Notes: generated by a model not told the origin, from the letters alone. A DNA stretch of 64,000 nucleotides from Sphingobacteriales bacterium 50-39 (GCA_001898505.1 MKTZ01000016.1:1-64000); one strand, 5' to 3'. Shown: positions 27,262 to 36,478, counted from the first letter of the stretch. A program made the numbers and translations.

Positions 27262-28245
27262 CTACAGCACCATCAGGCTGCATCCCCGGATATCACTGTT
27301 ATCCATACGCCCCGACACCTCGAAGGCGCCATTGGGACGAATAAATCCAATATCATCCACCGCCACAAAGCTGCAGGAGTATATATTAGCCAGATCTATA
27401 ATATTAAGAAGTCCTTCCCCGCTATGGCTGATATCGAGGGGATCGTCCTCTTTTCTCGCCAATACCCGCATCCAGGGCGGACATTCGAATAGCCCTTCCC
27501 CCGAGGAATAAGCCTGTGAAAGCAGCTCGGTCATCCCATATTCGGCATGTACCGCCTTTACACCCAGCCTGTCCTTCAGGAATGCATGCAGCTCGGGACG
27601 GGTAATTTCCTTCCGGCGGCCTTTCATTCCACCCGTCTCCATAACGACGGTATGCTCCAGCCGCAGGGAATATTTCTCCGCAAAGTCCAATAGGGCAAAA
27701 GTTACCCCAATAAGCAGGGTCTTCTGCCCCTTTGCTTCCAGGTCCTGCAGCAGATCATAGAGCTTCTCGTGTTCATACAGATAGAACCCGCTGTTGGGAT
27801 GATTACTGAGCCCGATCATGTCATTGACCATTACTACGAGGCTGGATCCCGTCCTTTCCAGGTAGGCTGGAAGCAACCCTATGACACAAAAATCTCGTAT
27901 AGGACCATAGAAGAGTTCGAATCCCTTGGTAAAGCTCGTTCTGTACAGTTGCAGGTCTTTTACATCGTGACGGCTGCCTCCCGTACCGGTGGTACCGCTG
28001 CTCTCAAACACGGCCTGGGGAGTGAACTCCGTGGTGTGAACGGCGTGGGTCTTGAAAAAGCTCACCGGCAGAAAAGGGATCCCGGTCAGGGTGCGCACGT
28101 CGCCTGGCCGTATACCCAATGTGTCGGTATAGGAACGATAGAGGGGATTATGATCATACTGGAATCTAAAGACGTCCAATGTCAGGCCGGAAAAGGTTTC
28201 AGGACGAGCATTGAATATATCAGCCAACAAATTGTAAAAAACCAT
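27262..28245 (-). CDS. LuxE/PaaK-like acyl-protein synthetase
   Basis: 327 residues of the ANL adenylating superfamily, LuxE/acyl-protein synthetase branch. The phosphate-binding loop ESSGTTGTGGSRH lies near residue 83 and the AEYGMTELLSQAYSSG motif near residue 235 resembles the A5 (YG(M/L)TE) adenylate motif. It lacks the full C-terminal domain of PaaK, as expected for LuxE-size proteins. It probably activates a carboxylic acid and passes the acyl group to a protein or carrier. It stands alone, converging on the siroheme/TSUP gene with a 12 bp gap and divergent from the lipoprotein gene. The acyl substrate is unknown. Confidence 0.72.
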   Translation of the reverse strand: MVFYNLLADIFNARPETFSGLTLDVFRFQYDHNPLYRSYTDTLGIRPGDVRTLTGIPFLPVSFFKTHAVHTTEFTPQAVFESSGTTGTGGSRHDVKDLQLYRTSFTKGFELFYGPIRDFCVIGLLPAYLERTGSSLVVMVNDMIGLSNHPNSGFYLYEHEKLYDLLQDLEAKGQKTLLIGVTFALLDFAEKYSLRLEHTVVMETGGMKGRRKEITRPELHAFLKDRLGVKAVHAEYGMTELLSQAYSSGEGLFECPPWMRVLARKEDDPLDISHSGEGLLNIIDLANIYSCSFVAVDDIGFIRPNGAFEVSGRMDNSDIRGCSLMVL

Positions 28246-28275
28246 ATTAGGTTAGCCCTTTTCAACAAAATTAGG

Positions 28276-28283
28276 TAGGTTTG
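28276..28283 (+). promoter_or_regulatory. -7 promoter element before the lipoprotein gene
   Basis: TAGGTTTG matches TAnnTTTG and lies 16 bp before the ATG at 28300. No convincing -33 element was found. Confidence 0.4.
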
Positions 28284-28299
28284 TAAATATATCCACAGC

Positions 28300-28746
28300 A
28301 TGAAGCTTTCATCCTTTCTGATACCCGGAATATTGATAACGATGGTCATTGCCGGAGGGTCTTGCAGTAAGAGCGGTGGCGGCAGTAAACCCAAGGTCAG
28401 CATTGCATCCATCAACAATCCCATTCAACCCGACCAGGACCTGGATGTCGATCTGAAGTTCACCAATGGCAACAATCTCTCGGGCGGCTGGCTGGTAGTC
28501 ATCCGCACCCGGGTCAACCAGATACCACCTATCAACACCATCGGGGGCGACACCATTGTTGCGCAGTTGCCCACCTACAGCAGTGTCGACAAGGGAGAGC
28601 TTGAATTTACACAACCCTACCAAGGCTATCTTCATTTTGACGACCATATCAACGACACGCTGATCTTTAAATTTGCTGTGATCGATGCCAACGGTATTTC
28701 CAGCGATACCATAACTTCGCCTAAGATCGTTTCGATCAGCCTTTAA
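28300..28746 (+). CDS. Lipoprotein of unknown function
   Basis: 148 residues. The N-terminus is a lipoprotein signal with lipobox AGGSC (Cys about 22) followed by SKSGGGSK, a flexible Gly/Ser linker typical of surface lipoproteins in this phylum. The rest is predicted to be one beta-sandwich domain (strands such as VSIASINNPIQ, GWLVVIRTRVN, DTLIFKFAVIDANG), like small Ig-like lipoproteins. No enzymatic motif is visible. The UbiA-like gene starts 15 bp downstream on the same strand. Confidence 0.7.
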   Translation: MKLSSFLIPGILITMVIAGGSCSKSGGGSKPKVSIASINNPIQPDQDLDVDLKFTNGNNLSGGWLVVIRTRVNQIPPINTIGGDTIVAQLPTYSSVDKGELEFTQPYQGYLHFDDHINDTLIFKFAVIDANGISSDTITSPKIVSISL

Positions 28747-28761
28747 AGAAATTTCAGTGCT

Positions 28762-29601
28762 TTGCTAAGAAAAATATTCGACTTTTTCATATTTAGCAGT
28801 CTTTATATTGCCCTGTGTGCCGTTCTGATGGTATGGCAGACGAGTGAATTGCTGCTGGGAGCTCCGCCCTCCGAAAGACTGGTAGGTTTCGTATTCTTCT
28901 CTACCATCTGCAGCTATAATTTTCATTGGTACCTCACTCCCTATTCCGTAAATCCTTCCCGCAGAGCGATGTGGACGCAGCGGCATAAGATACTCCATTT
29001 TATTCTTTACCTGGTGGGACTGGTAGGATCGGTGGTTTACTTTTTTTACTTGCTCTCGCACATGATCGCCCTCTGTTTTGGCGTCTTTGTCACCTTCCTC
29101 TATTCTGCACCCAAGCTCCCCCAGCCCATTTTCCGGCGGCTGCGTGACATCGCGGTAGGTAAGACCATTTTTCTGGCCATTGTATGGACCTATGTAACAA
29201 CGGCGCTGCCTCTTATCATAGCGGGGGCAGAATGGAGCGGAGGCCCCATTCTCTTTGTCATTAGCAGGTTCTTCCTCATTTATGCTATCTGTATACCCTT
29301 CGACTACCGCGACCGGGAGGACGACCGGAAGGATGGGATCCGAAGCCTTATTACCCTGCTGAATGAAAAAGGCATCGACAGGCTATTCATCGCCTCGCTG
29401 GCGGTGTTTGGTTTAAGCACCCTGGGGCTGGCTTTTTTTCACTACCCGGGCTTTTATATATTGTTATTGCTAATACCGGGTATACTGATGGCGGTGCTGT
29501 ATAACAGGGTCAAAAAAGACTTTTCCGACTATTTATATTACTTCGTCCTGGATGGGCTGATGATGTTTTCAGGACTGCTGATGCTGATCTTCCGAATTTA
29601 A
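28762..29601 (+). CDS. UbiA-like prenyltransferase-family membrane protein
   Basis: 279 residues with about eight hydrophobic segments. The segment FDYRDREDDRKDGIRSL matches the second Asp-rich motif of the UbiA superfamily. The first motif, normally NxxxDxxxD, is not intact: the corresponding early loop reads YNFHWYLTPYSVN, with Asn but no acidic residues. The protein may therefore be a divergent member with altered activity. The start codon is TTG at 28762; no ATG or GTG gives a better N-terminus. It follows the lipoprotein gene by 15 bp. Confidence 0.65.
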   Translation: MLRKIFDFFIFSSLYIALCAVLMVWQTSELLLGAPPSERLVGFVFFSTICSYNFHWYLTPYSVNPSRRAMWTQRHKILHFILYLVGLVGSVVYFFYLLSHMIALCFGVFVTFLYSAPKLPQPIFRRLRDIAVGKTIFLAIVWTYVTTALPLIIAGAEWSGGPILFVISRFFLIYAICIPFDYRDREDDRKDGIRSLITLLNEKGIDRLFIASLAVFGLSTLGLAFFHYPGFYILLLLIPGILMAVLYNRVKKDFSDYLYYFVLDGLMMFSGLLMLIFRI

Positions 29602-29602
29602 G

Positions 29603-29610
29603 TAAATTTG
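29603..29610 (+). promoter_or_regulatory. -7 promoter element before the M42 peptidase operon
   Basis: TAAATTTG matches the -7 consensus exactly and lies 41 bp before the ATG at 29652, right after the stop of the upstream gene. Confidence 0.45.
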
Positions 29611-29651
29611 GACCTCCCGTCGTCAGGCGGTAGTACCAAAAATCTATATAA

Positions 29652-30770
29652 ATGGCAAAAAGCACGAAGACCGAGGCAAAGTCCGCTTCCATATTAACTA
29701 CCAAATCGCTGAATTTTCTAAAGAGCTATATCGATAACCCATCACCCGTTGGTTTTGAAAGCAGCGGGCAGCAGCTGTGGCTAAATTATCTCAAACCGTA
29801 TATTGACAGTCATTTTACAGACCCTTATGGCACGGCCGTAGGAGTGATCAATCCCAAGGCAAACTTCAAAGTGGTCATCGAGGCGCATGCCGATGAGATC
29901 AGCTGGTTTGTCAACTATATAACTCCCGAAGGTCTTTTATACCTCAAGCGTAATGGAGGGGTAGATCACCAGATCGCTCCCGCGCAGCGGGTCTTCATCC
30001 ATGGTAAGAAGGGAAAGGTTCCGGCTGTATTTGGATGGCCGGCTATCCATACCCGACTGGGCAATCCGGACGCCAAGGAGCCGTCCCCCAAAGTGGACAA
30101 CCTTTTCCTGGATTGTGGCGCCAGGAACAAGAAAGAGGTGGAAGACCTGGGTGTGCACATCGGGGCCGTGGTCACCTACCAGGCCGGCTATGATGAATTG
30201 GCATACGATTACCTCATAGGCCGGGCGTTTGACAACCGGGTCGGAGGCTTTATGATCGCCGAAGTGGCGCGCCTGCTGCACGAGAACAAAAAGAAGCTGC
30301 CCTTTGCACTGTACGTGGTGAATGCCGTACAAGAAGAAGTGGGTCTGCGGGGTGCAGAGATGATCGCCCGCCGGATCAAGCCGGATGTGGCTATCATAAC
30401 GGATGTTACGCATGATACGGCAACCCCCATGATCAATAAGATCATCGAAGGAGACGTTACCTGTGGTAAAGGCCCGTCGCTGGCATTTGGACCTGCTGTA
30501 CACAACAAGCTGCTGTCTTTGGTACAGGATGTGGCGGAGAAAAAGAATATCCCTGTACAAATGCGGGCCGTATCCAGGAGCACCGGCACAGACACAGATT
30601 CCTTTGCCTATGCCAATGACGGGTGCCCCTCGGTGCTGATCTCCATCCCCCTGCGCTATATGCATACGACGGTGGAGATGCTGCATAAAAAGGACATCGA
30701 ACAGACCATCCGGCTGATGTACGAGACTTTGCTGACCTTAACGCCGCAAACCAATCTCCGGTATCTATGA
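29652..30770 (+). CDS. M42-family metallo-aminopeptidase
   Basis: 372 residues, co-catalytic metal peptidase of the TET aminopeptidase type. Metal ligands are visible in order: EAHADEISW (His), RAFDNRVGG (Asp), QEEVGLRGA (Glu pair, the first being the general base), TDVTHDT (Asp), and RYMHTTVEM (His) near the C-terminus. These enzymes form large cytoplasmic shells that cut N-terminal residues from peptides. It is the first gene of a tight cluster: its TGA overlaps the ATG of the next small gene (ATGA at 30767-30770). Confidence 0.92.
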   Translation: MAKSTKTEAKSASILTTKSLNFLKSYIDNPSPVGFESSGQQLWLNYLKPYIDSHFTDPYGTAVGVINPKANFKVVIEAHADEISWFVNYITPEGLLYLKRNGGVDHQIAPAQRVFIHGKKGKVPAVFGWPAIHTRLGNPDAKEPSPKVDNLFLDCGARNKKEVEDLGVHIGAVVTYQAGYDELAYDYLIGRAFDNRVGGFMIAEVARLLHENKKKLPFALYVVNAVQEEVGLRGAEMIARRIKPDVAIITDVTHDTATPMINKIIEGDVTCGKGPSLAFGPAVHNKLLSLVQDVAEKKNIPVQMRAVSRSTGTDTDSFAYANDGCPSVLISIPLRYMHTTVEMLHKKDIEQTIRLMYETLLTLTPQTNLRYL

Positions 30771-30943
30771 TCGGGAAGTTTTTATTATACATCGACCCGG
30801 GCAGTGGCAGCTATCTTATACAAATGATCATTGCCGCAGTGCTGGGGGCTGCCTTCTTTTTCAAGAACCTGTGGTGGAAATTCCGGTCGCTCTTTACGAG
30901 GAAAAAACCGCCATCTCAGCAAAATGACAATAAAAATGTCTGA
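30767..30943 (+). CDS. Small membrane protein with YIDPGSGSY motif
   Basis: A 58-residue protein. Its start overlaps the M42 stop by 4 bp and its end overlaps the methyltransferase start by 8 bp, a strong sign of a real translationally coupled gene. After MIGKFLL comes YIDPGSGSYLIQ, one membrane segment (MIIAAVLGAAFFF), an aromatic-basic stretch (KNLWWKFRSLF) and a polar tail. I recognise the DPGSGS pattern as recurring in small proteins beside NoeA-like methyltransferases but know no function. It could anchor or assist the two following surface-modification proteins. Confidence 0.75.
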   Translation: MIGKFLLYIDPGSGSYLIQMIIAAVLGAAFFFKNLWWKFRSLFTRKKPPSQQNDNKNV

Positions 30944-32315
30944 GCCCGTCCGCCACCCGTCGTCCTATCGAGATCCAGCGGGTTTCGTATTCCAGGTCGA
31001 AGGCATTTATTATAGACAGATAAACCAATCCTATGCGGCCGACTATTCATTGCTGATGGATTCCGGGCTGTACGGCAAACTCGTCGAAAAAGGATTGCTC
31101 ATCGCACACCAGGAGTTGCCGAACCATTCGCTCCTTCCTGCCAATGCCGCCGAGGCGTATAAGACTATCCTACCTGCCCAGCTCGGTACGATCTCCTATT
31201 CTTATGAGTGGAGTTTCGAACAGCTAAAGGATGCTGCGCTGCATACTTTGGAAGTACTGAATATATCCATCCTACACGATATGATCCTGAAGGATGCCAC
31301 TCCATTCAATATACAGTTCATACAAGGGAAACCCGTTTTCATAGATACGCTGTCCTTTGAAAAATACGATCCCACCTTGCCCTGGATAGCCTACCGGCAG
31401 TTTTGCGAATGCTTTTTATTTCCCCTGTACCTGGAGCACTATTGTGGTATTGAACAAAGAAAGATACAAATGGCCTATCCGGATGGGATATCCGCCGGCC
31501 TGACGGCCCGGCTGCTTCCCTGGAGGACCCGGTTGAACTTCGGCACGCTGCTGCATGTACATTTGCAGAACAGCATAAAGGCCGGCAGCAAAGAAAGAAA
31601 GGCGGCATTCAGCCGGCAGAAGCTGTTGAATATCGTTCAGCACCTTGAAAGCGTTATCAGGGGCTTGCATACAAACTCCGCTTCCCATTCTGTCTGGAAC
31701 GACTATTATCAGAAGGCCATTCTCAGTCAGGATTATCTGCGCGAAAAAAGAAAATTGTTCCGGGACTACCTGGATGGCCTCTCCTTTCGTACAACGCTGG
31801 ATATTGGCGCCAATGACGGTTACTTCTCGCAGATACTTTCCGAAAGGAAGGATGTCTCCGTTCTTGCCATCGATGCGGATACCATCTGTATCGATCGCCT
31901 GTATCGCATGGCCCGGGAAAAGAATATCCCGAATATCCTTCCCCTCTGTATCGAGATCCTGCACCCCTCCCCCGCCATCGGATTCCGTAACAGAGAAAGA
32001 GCATCCTTTCATGATAGGGCCCGCGCGGAGCTGGTCGTTGCCCTGGCCGTCATACATCACCTGGTACTGAGCGGAAATATACCGCTGAACGATATGGCCG
32101 GGTATATGTCAGAGCTGACCACCAGCCTGCTTATTATTGAGTTCGTGCCACTGGAGGATCCAAAAGCACAGGAGCTCATACGGAACAAGAGCAGCTATCA
32201 TCTGCCCTATGACACGCACAGCTTCGAACAATACTTCCTGTCCTATTTTTCCATCGAAAAAAAGACCCGGGTGCCCAATACAGAAAGGATACTATACCTA
32301 ATGAAAAAAAAGTAA
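30936..32315 (+). CDS. NoeA-like SAM-dependent methyltransferase
   Basis: About 459 residues from ATG 30936 (alternative ATG 30924); a longer frame upstream belongs to the overlapping small gene. The N-terminal half begins PSSYRDPAGFVFQVEG, the pattern seen in nodulation protein NoeA and its relatives. The C-terminal half is a class I methyltransferase: TTLDIGANDGYFSQIL (SAM loop), VLAIDAD, and a late ALAVIHHLVLSGNIPL. NoeA methylates a sugar of rhizobial Nod factor; here a surface glycan is a plausible target. The sulfatase-like gene starts 2 bp after the stop. Confidence 0.78.
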   Translation: MSEPVRHPSSYRDPAGFVFQVEGIYYRQINQSYAADYSLLMDSGLYGKLVEKGLLIAHQELPNHSLLPANAAEAYKTILPAQLGTISYSYEWSFEQLKDAALHTLEVLNISILHDMILKDATPFNIQFIQGKPVFIDTLSFEKYDPTLPWIAYRQFCECFLFPLYLEHYCGIEQRKIQMAYPDGISAGLTARLLPWRTRLNFGTLLHVHLQNSIKAGSKERKAAFSRQKLLNIVQHLESVIRGLHTNSASHSVWNDYYQKAILSQDYLREKRKLFRDYLDGLSFRTTLDIGANDGYFSQILSERKDVSVLAIDADTICIDRLYRMAREKNIPNILPLCIEILHPSPAIGFRNRERASFHDRARAELVVALAVIHHLVLSGNIPLNDMAGYMSELTTSLLIIEFVPLEDPKAQELIRNKSSYHLPYDTHSFEQYFLSYFSIEKKTRVPNTERILYLMKKK

Positions 32316-32316
32316 A

Positions 32317-33810
32317 ATGAAAGCCCCTTTTTTTATCTGGCTGCTTCCTTTCTTTTTCGTGACCCACGGCTATGTGGAGAATTTTCGCTATGTAAATCCA
32401 GCTGACTGTCTTCCTTTGCTCGGGATCTATTGGGCGGCTACTCTGGTATGTTTTCTCATCTTCCGGATTTTTTTACGCGACAATGCCAGGTCAGCCCTGA
32501 TGACATTTTTTATTATGTCCTTCTATTTCTTTTTTGGGGTCTTTCATGACTTTGTCCGGAGACATGGTATCTTTTTATCCCACTACATCATATCTCTGCC
32601 ATTATTTGCGATCATGGCAGCCGGCCTTTTCCTCTGGCTCAAAAAGAAGCCCCCTGTCGCCCGCATCACAAAGTTCCTGAATTATCTGTTGCTGATCTAT
32701 ATCGTCGTGGACGGATCCACCCTGGCTTTTCATAAGCTTTCCCGTAACAATGCAGCAAAAGTTATCAGTTCCCGGCCCAATGACATATTCCGGAGATGCG
32801 ACAGCTGTGCAACGCCTGATATTTATCTGCTGCTTTTTGATGAATATACGTCTACCAGGACTTTACGGGACGTTTATCATTATGACAACAGTCGCTTCGA
32901 CTCCTTCCTTCTACAAAACAATTTCCATATTCTACAGGACAGCCGCAGCAACTATTTTTTCACCCCCTTTTCCATGGCTTCCATTTTCAATATGGATTAT
33001 CTCGAAAATTTGAAGGACCCTCAGCGCCTCAGCGCCGATGATTATATCGATGCGCTGGATCCACACAGATCCGCGGCGGTGATCCACTTCCTGGAAGAAC
33101 AGGGATATGCCATCGTCAACAATTCATCCTTCGACCTTCCCGGTCACCCCGCCTCGCTGGATCAACCATTTATACCGGTGAAGACACAGTTGATCACCCA
33201 TCGGACCCTGTTCCATTATCTGATGCGGGATATTGGGTGGTGGTTTACCAAACGCTTCACGGACAGCCGGGTCATCGCTGAGAACGAGGCGACAATGACC
33301 TATAGGTCAGACAGCGTAGCCATAGAAAGGACATTGGAAGAAAGCAAAAGATCAGCTCCCGGGCCGCGCTTTGTCTATATGCATGTGTTCATGCCTCATT
33401 TCCCTTTTCTCTTCGATAGCCTTTTGCATCCAAAGAACATGGCGGATGTTCTCAAGACGGAAGGCCGGACAGACCTGACAGGTTATCTTAACTATATTCC
33501 TTATACCAACGTACAGGCGCAACGGCTGATAACTACGATCAAAGATAATACCAGTGCAGTGATCATATTCCTCTCCGACCATGGCTACAGATACCTTCCT
33601 TTTTCAGGTCATAACGAACGAGCGTTCTTTAATAACCAGAATGCTGTTTACTATCCGGATGGGGATTACCATCTTCTGCCTGACAGCATCAGCTGCGTCA
33701 ACGAATTCAGGGTGGTTTTCAATAAGCTATTCAAACAGGAGCTTCCCCTGCTTAAGGATTCGCTGATCTACCTGCGCGACGGACCCGGCACGGAAGGGAA
33801 TAAAAATTAA
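32317..33810 (+). CDS. Membrane-anchored sulfatase/phosphatase-superfamily protein
   Basis: 497 residues. Five hydrophobic segments occupy residues 1-140 (for example IIVVDGSTLAF-like end of the region), followed by an alkaline phosphatase/sulfatase superfamily domain: PDIYLLLFDEYTSTRTLRD near 167 (metal Asp and candidate Thr/Ser nucleophile), FVYMHVFMPHFPFLFD near 348, and IIFLSDHGYRYL near 418 with the DHG metal ligands. The design recalls LTA-synthase or phosphoethanolamine transferase proteins that act on envelope polymers. It is the last gene of the M42/small protein/NoeA-like cluster. Exact reaction unknown. Confidence 0.72.
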   Translation: MKAPFFIWLLPFFFVTHGYVENFRYVNPADCLPLLGIYWAATLVCFLIFRIFLRDNARSALMTFFIMSFYFFFGVFHDFVRRHGIFLSHYIISLPLFAIMAAGLFLWLKKKPPVARITKFLNYLLLIYIVVDGSTLAFHKLSRNNAAKVISSRPNDIFRRCDSCATPDIYLLLFDEYTSTRTLRDVYHYDNSRFDSFLLQNNFHILQDSRSNYFFTPFSMASIFNMDYLENLKDPQRLSADDYIDALDPHRSAAVIHFLEEQGYAIVNNSSFDLPGHPASLDQPFIPVKTQLITHRTLFHYLMRDIGWWFTKRFTDSRVIAENEATMTYRSDSVAIERTLEESKRSAPGPRFVYMHVFMPHFPFLFDSLLHPKNMADVLKTEGRTDLTGYLNYIPYTNVQAQRLITTIKDNTSAVIIFLSDHGYRYLPFSGHNERAFFNNQNAVYYPDGDYHLLPDSISCVNEFRVVFNKLFKQELPLLKDSLIYLRDGPGTEGNKN

Positions 33811-33831
33811 CCCCTGTCTTTTAATTTTATC

Positions 33832-33839
33832 TATTTTTG
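33832..33839 (+). promoter_or_regulatory. -7 promoter element of bioB
   Basis: TATTTTTG fits TAnnTTTG and lies 22 bp before the bioB ATG. Confidence 0.45.
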
Positions 33840-33861
33840 CCCTTTTAGGAAAATCCATTTT

Positions 33862-34836
33862 ATGACAAGAAACGACTGGACAATAGAAGAAATTCAGGAT
33901 ATATATAATACCCCCCTGCTGGACCTGATCTACCGGGCCGCCAAGGTGCACCGTGAGCATAATGAAACAGGGGAAGTACAGGTCTGTACGCTGCTGTCGA
34001 TCAAGACGGGAGGCTGTCCGGAGGATTGCGCCTATTGTCCCCAGGCCGCACGGTACAACACGGGTGTCGATGTACAGGCCCTGATGAAAAAGGAAGAGGT
34101 GCTGGAATATGCGGCTAAGGCCAAGTCGGCAGGCTCTACACGGTTTTGCATGGGCGCCGCCTGGAGAGAAGTACGCGACAACAAGGACTTCGACAGGGTG
34201 CTTGATATGGTAAAAGGCGTCAATGAGATGGGGATGGAAGTCTGCTGTACGCTGGGCATGTTGAACGAAGAGCAGGCCAAAAAGCTCGCAGATGCCGGGC
34301 TGTATGCCTATAATCATAATTTGGATACTTCTTCCGAATACTATAACGAGATCATCTCCACCCGGACTTATAACGACAGGCTAAACACGCTGGACAATGT
34401 TCGCAAGGCAGGGGTAACGGTATGTTGCGGCGGCATCATTGGCCTGGGGGAGACCCATGCCGACCGTATCAAGATGCTGCATACGCTGTCGAACATGGCT
34501 GAGCATCCTGAAAGCGTTCCTATCAATGCGCTGGTAAGGGTAAAGGGAACACCCCTGGAGAACAATCCAAAGGTGGACAGCTGGGATATGATACGAATGA
34601 TCGCTACGGCCCGTATCCTGATGCCGCGTACGATGGTCCGGCTCAGCGCAGGAAGGGCGGAAATGAGCCAGGCAGAGCAGGCGCTTTGCTTTATGGCGGG
34701 CGCAAATTCGATCTTTGCCGGCGATAAATTGCTGACAACACCGAACCCCTCTTTTGAAGAAGACAACCTTATGTTCGAGCTGCTGGGGTTGAAGCCGAGA
34801 GAGGCCTTCAAAGATGAGAAAGAGATGGCGGTATAG
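33862..34836 (+). CDS. bioB: Biotin synthase
   Basis: 324 residues, a radical-SAM enzyme that inserts sulfur into dethiobiotin. The radical-SAM cysteines are Cys52, Cys56 and Cys59 in [11 protein letters not shown]. Later conserved parts include [18 protein letters not shown], and the Arg/Asn-containing segment RLSAGRAEM. No other biotin genes are nearby. Its last 29 bp overlap, on the opposite strand, the end of the response-regulator gene. Confidence 0.97.
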   Translation: MTRNDWTIEEIQDIYNTPLLDLIYRAAKVHREHNETGEVQVCTLLSIKTGGCPEDCAYCPQAARYNTGVDVQALMKKEEVLEYAAKAKSAGSTRFCMGAAWREVRDNKDFDRVLDMVKGVNEMGMEVCCTLGMLNEEQAKKLADAGLYAYNHNLDTSSEYYNEIISTRTYNDRLNTLDNVRKAGVTVCCGGIIGLGETHADRIKMLHTLSNMAEHPESVPINALVRVKGTPLENNPKVDSWDMIRMIATARILMPRTMVRLSAGRAEMSQAEQALCFMAGANSIFAGDKLLTTPNPSFEEDNLMFELLGLKPREAFKDEKEMAV

Positions 34837-35248
34837 GTCCATTGACGGCGCGCAGGTGTCCTATTTCCTCACACAGATAAGTTTTTCCGGCCAGGACCTC
34901 ATCGATGGCTGTGATCATTTCAGTGCTGGATGAATTCTTGGTGACATAACCGTTGGCTCCATTACGAAGCATTTCATTTACATAAGACCTTTCTGCCTGC
35001 ACGGAGACCGCGATAATCTTGATGTCAGGAGCAAATTCCCGGATGGCGCGTGTAGCTTCGATACCATTCATGGGCTCCATATTGATATCCATAAGGATCA
35101 CATCCGGCTGTAATTTTTTGGTTGTCTCGATAGCTTCACGCCCATTGGAACATTGAGCGATAACATTGATCCTGGGTACTTGATTCAGCACCCAGCTCCA
35201 GGCCTCGCGGACATGAAAATGATCATCAACGATAATTATCCTGACCAT
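34808..35248 (-). CDS. Receiver-only response regulator (NarL-type)
   Basis: 146 residues from ATG 35248 ([10 protein letters not shown]); an in-frame extension to 35353 has no family support. The receiver domain is complete: acidic pair Asp8-Asp9, phospho-acceptor Asp54 in [14 protein letters not shown], and the conserved Lys in GYVTKNSS. NarL/FixJ proteins normally continue with a LuxR-type DNA-binding domain, but here the protein ends about 22 residues after the receiver (PIPPSLSHL), at a point overlapping bioB antisense by 29 bp. So it is either a natural single-domain regulator or one that lost its output domain. No histidine kinase is adjacent. Confidence 0.82.
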   Translation of the reverse strand: MVRIIIVDDHFHVREAWSWVLNQVPRINVIAQCSNGREAIETTKKLQPDVILMDINMEPMNGIEATRAIREFAPDIKIIAVSVQAERSYVNEMLRNGANGYVTKNSSSTEMITAIDEVLAGKTYLCEEIGHLRAVNGPIPPSLSHL

Positions 35249-35369
35249 GAAAGTTATTTCTACCAGCTCAAAATTACTGTTAATGCAGTAAAAAAGACGC
35301 AAATCGGGCGTAAACCCATACACGATTACCCAGTTTCCCTGCCCCCCAATCATGACTACTTAGGTATAT

Positions 35370-36395
35370 CTAATCATTTAACCTTAGATTAAGCCCAAAC
35401 TGATTGTAGCCTGCAGTATTTGTGTAGAAGCCTCGCGCATATCTAAGCTCTAATTTCTTCAACAAAACGCCCAGCCCGAATGAAAATCCAGTGAAACCAT
35501 TGCCGGCCTCCCCGATGTTGAGCTCTTTCCTCCGGAGATAATTATAGGCAACGGTGATCTCCACCCTATCCTCGGGAAAAACCTGGGCTGCCAGTATAAA
35601 ATGCCGGAAGAGCTTATCCACCGTGAAAGAGGAGCTTTTATTACTCTGATCGAAGCCATTGTAATTGTTAAAGACGGTGTCATCATAGCGGATGTTGAAT
35701 TGCTGGAGATGATGGGCAGTAAAGGAAAATTGAATGGGAGCTTTGGCCAGCCGTTTGGTGAGACCCAGCGACAGGTCGAAAGGCAGATCGCCGCGCGTAG
35801 TGCCCGGATAAGGATGGAATTGAACACCCATATTCCGGAGCGTGAGTCCCGCCTGAAAAAGCCGCGTGCTGTCATAATAATTGATCCCTATATCCAAAGC
35901 AGCGCCGGAACTACGGTAATATCCATAAGTAGAATGAATAAATTTCAATGCGACACCATAAAACCATTTCTTTTCATATTGACGGCTGGCGGCTATCTGT
36001 GCCACATAGTCATTGGGGCGAAGATCGCCAAGGATATTCCCGGCGGCATCCGTCTGCGTGATATTGCCATAGTCGAGATAATTGACCCCGGCAGCAAAAT
36101 TTGTCTGCCAGCGCGTACTATGCACTGCTGCCCAGCAATTGTAATTACGTACGCCACCATACAGCGTGCTGAAAGAGGCATCGATCTGTCCATGCATCGA
36201 AGCTCTTATCAATGCAGGGTTGGTAAAGGAAAGGCCGGCATCACCGGTGATCACCGAATTATTGATGCCTCCCAGAGCCGTCAGCTGGGGTGTAGTGGGA
36301 AGATCCAGGAAACTGAAGACCGTATTGCCTCCCAGGGTTTGTGCCGCAACGGGACCAATAGCCAGAGAAAGAATGAGGACGGCAATCAGTTTCAT
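35370..36395 (-). CDS. porQ: Type IX secretion system outer-membrane protein PorQ
   Basis: 341 residues with signal peptide (MKLIAVLILSLAIGPVAAQ) and an early GGNTVFSFLDLPTTPQLTAL segment diagnostic of PorQ, followed by an all-beta FadL/PorV-like barrel ending in FGLNLRLND. PorQ works with the PorU/PorV/PorZ attachment complex that processes cargo leaving the T9SS. This agrees with the T9SS cargo protein at the right end of the window. It is transcribed away from the response regulator in the same direction and preceded by a terminator hairpin after lon. Confidence 0.9.
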   Translation of the reverse strand: MKLIAVLILSLAIGPVAAQTLGGNTVFSFLDLPTTPQLTALGGINNSVITGDAGLSFTNPALIRASMHGQIDASFSTLYGGVRNYNCWAAVHSTRWQTNFAAGVNYLDYGNITQTDAAGNILGDLRPNDYVAQIAASRQYEKKWFYGVALKFIHSTYGYYRSSGAALDIGINYYDSTRLFQAGLTLRNMGVQFHPYPGTTRGDLPFDLSLGLTKRLAKAPIQFSFTAHHLQQFNIRYDDTVFNNYNGFDQSNKSSSFTVDKLFRHFILAAQVFPEDRVEITVAYNYLRRKELNIGEAGNGFTGFSFGLGVLLKKLELRYARGFYTNTAGYNQFGLNLRLND

Positions 36396-36414
36396 ATGAA
36401 AGCCAAGCTAACAA

Positions 36415-36440
36415 AAATCCCTCATGGACATGAGGGATTT
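36415..36440 (-). terminator. Terminator-like hairpin between lon and porQ
   Basis: AAATCCCTCAT/ATGAGGGATTT with a four-base loop, an 11 bp perfect stem. Read on the minus strand it ends in TTTTT, about 125 bp downstream of lon and 20 bp before the porQ start. Confidence 0.7.
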
Positions 36441-36478
36441 CTTTTTAACCCTTAAAACAACCAACATGAAAATAATTT

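Noticed and set aside
30831-30923. 31-residue N-terminal extension of the methyltransferase
   Set aside because: This stretch is coding for the small DPGSGS protein in another frame; the NoeA-like pattern begins after 30936.
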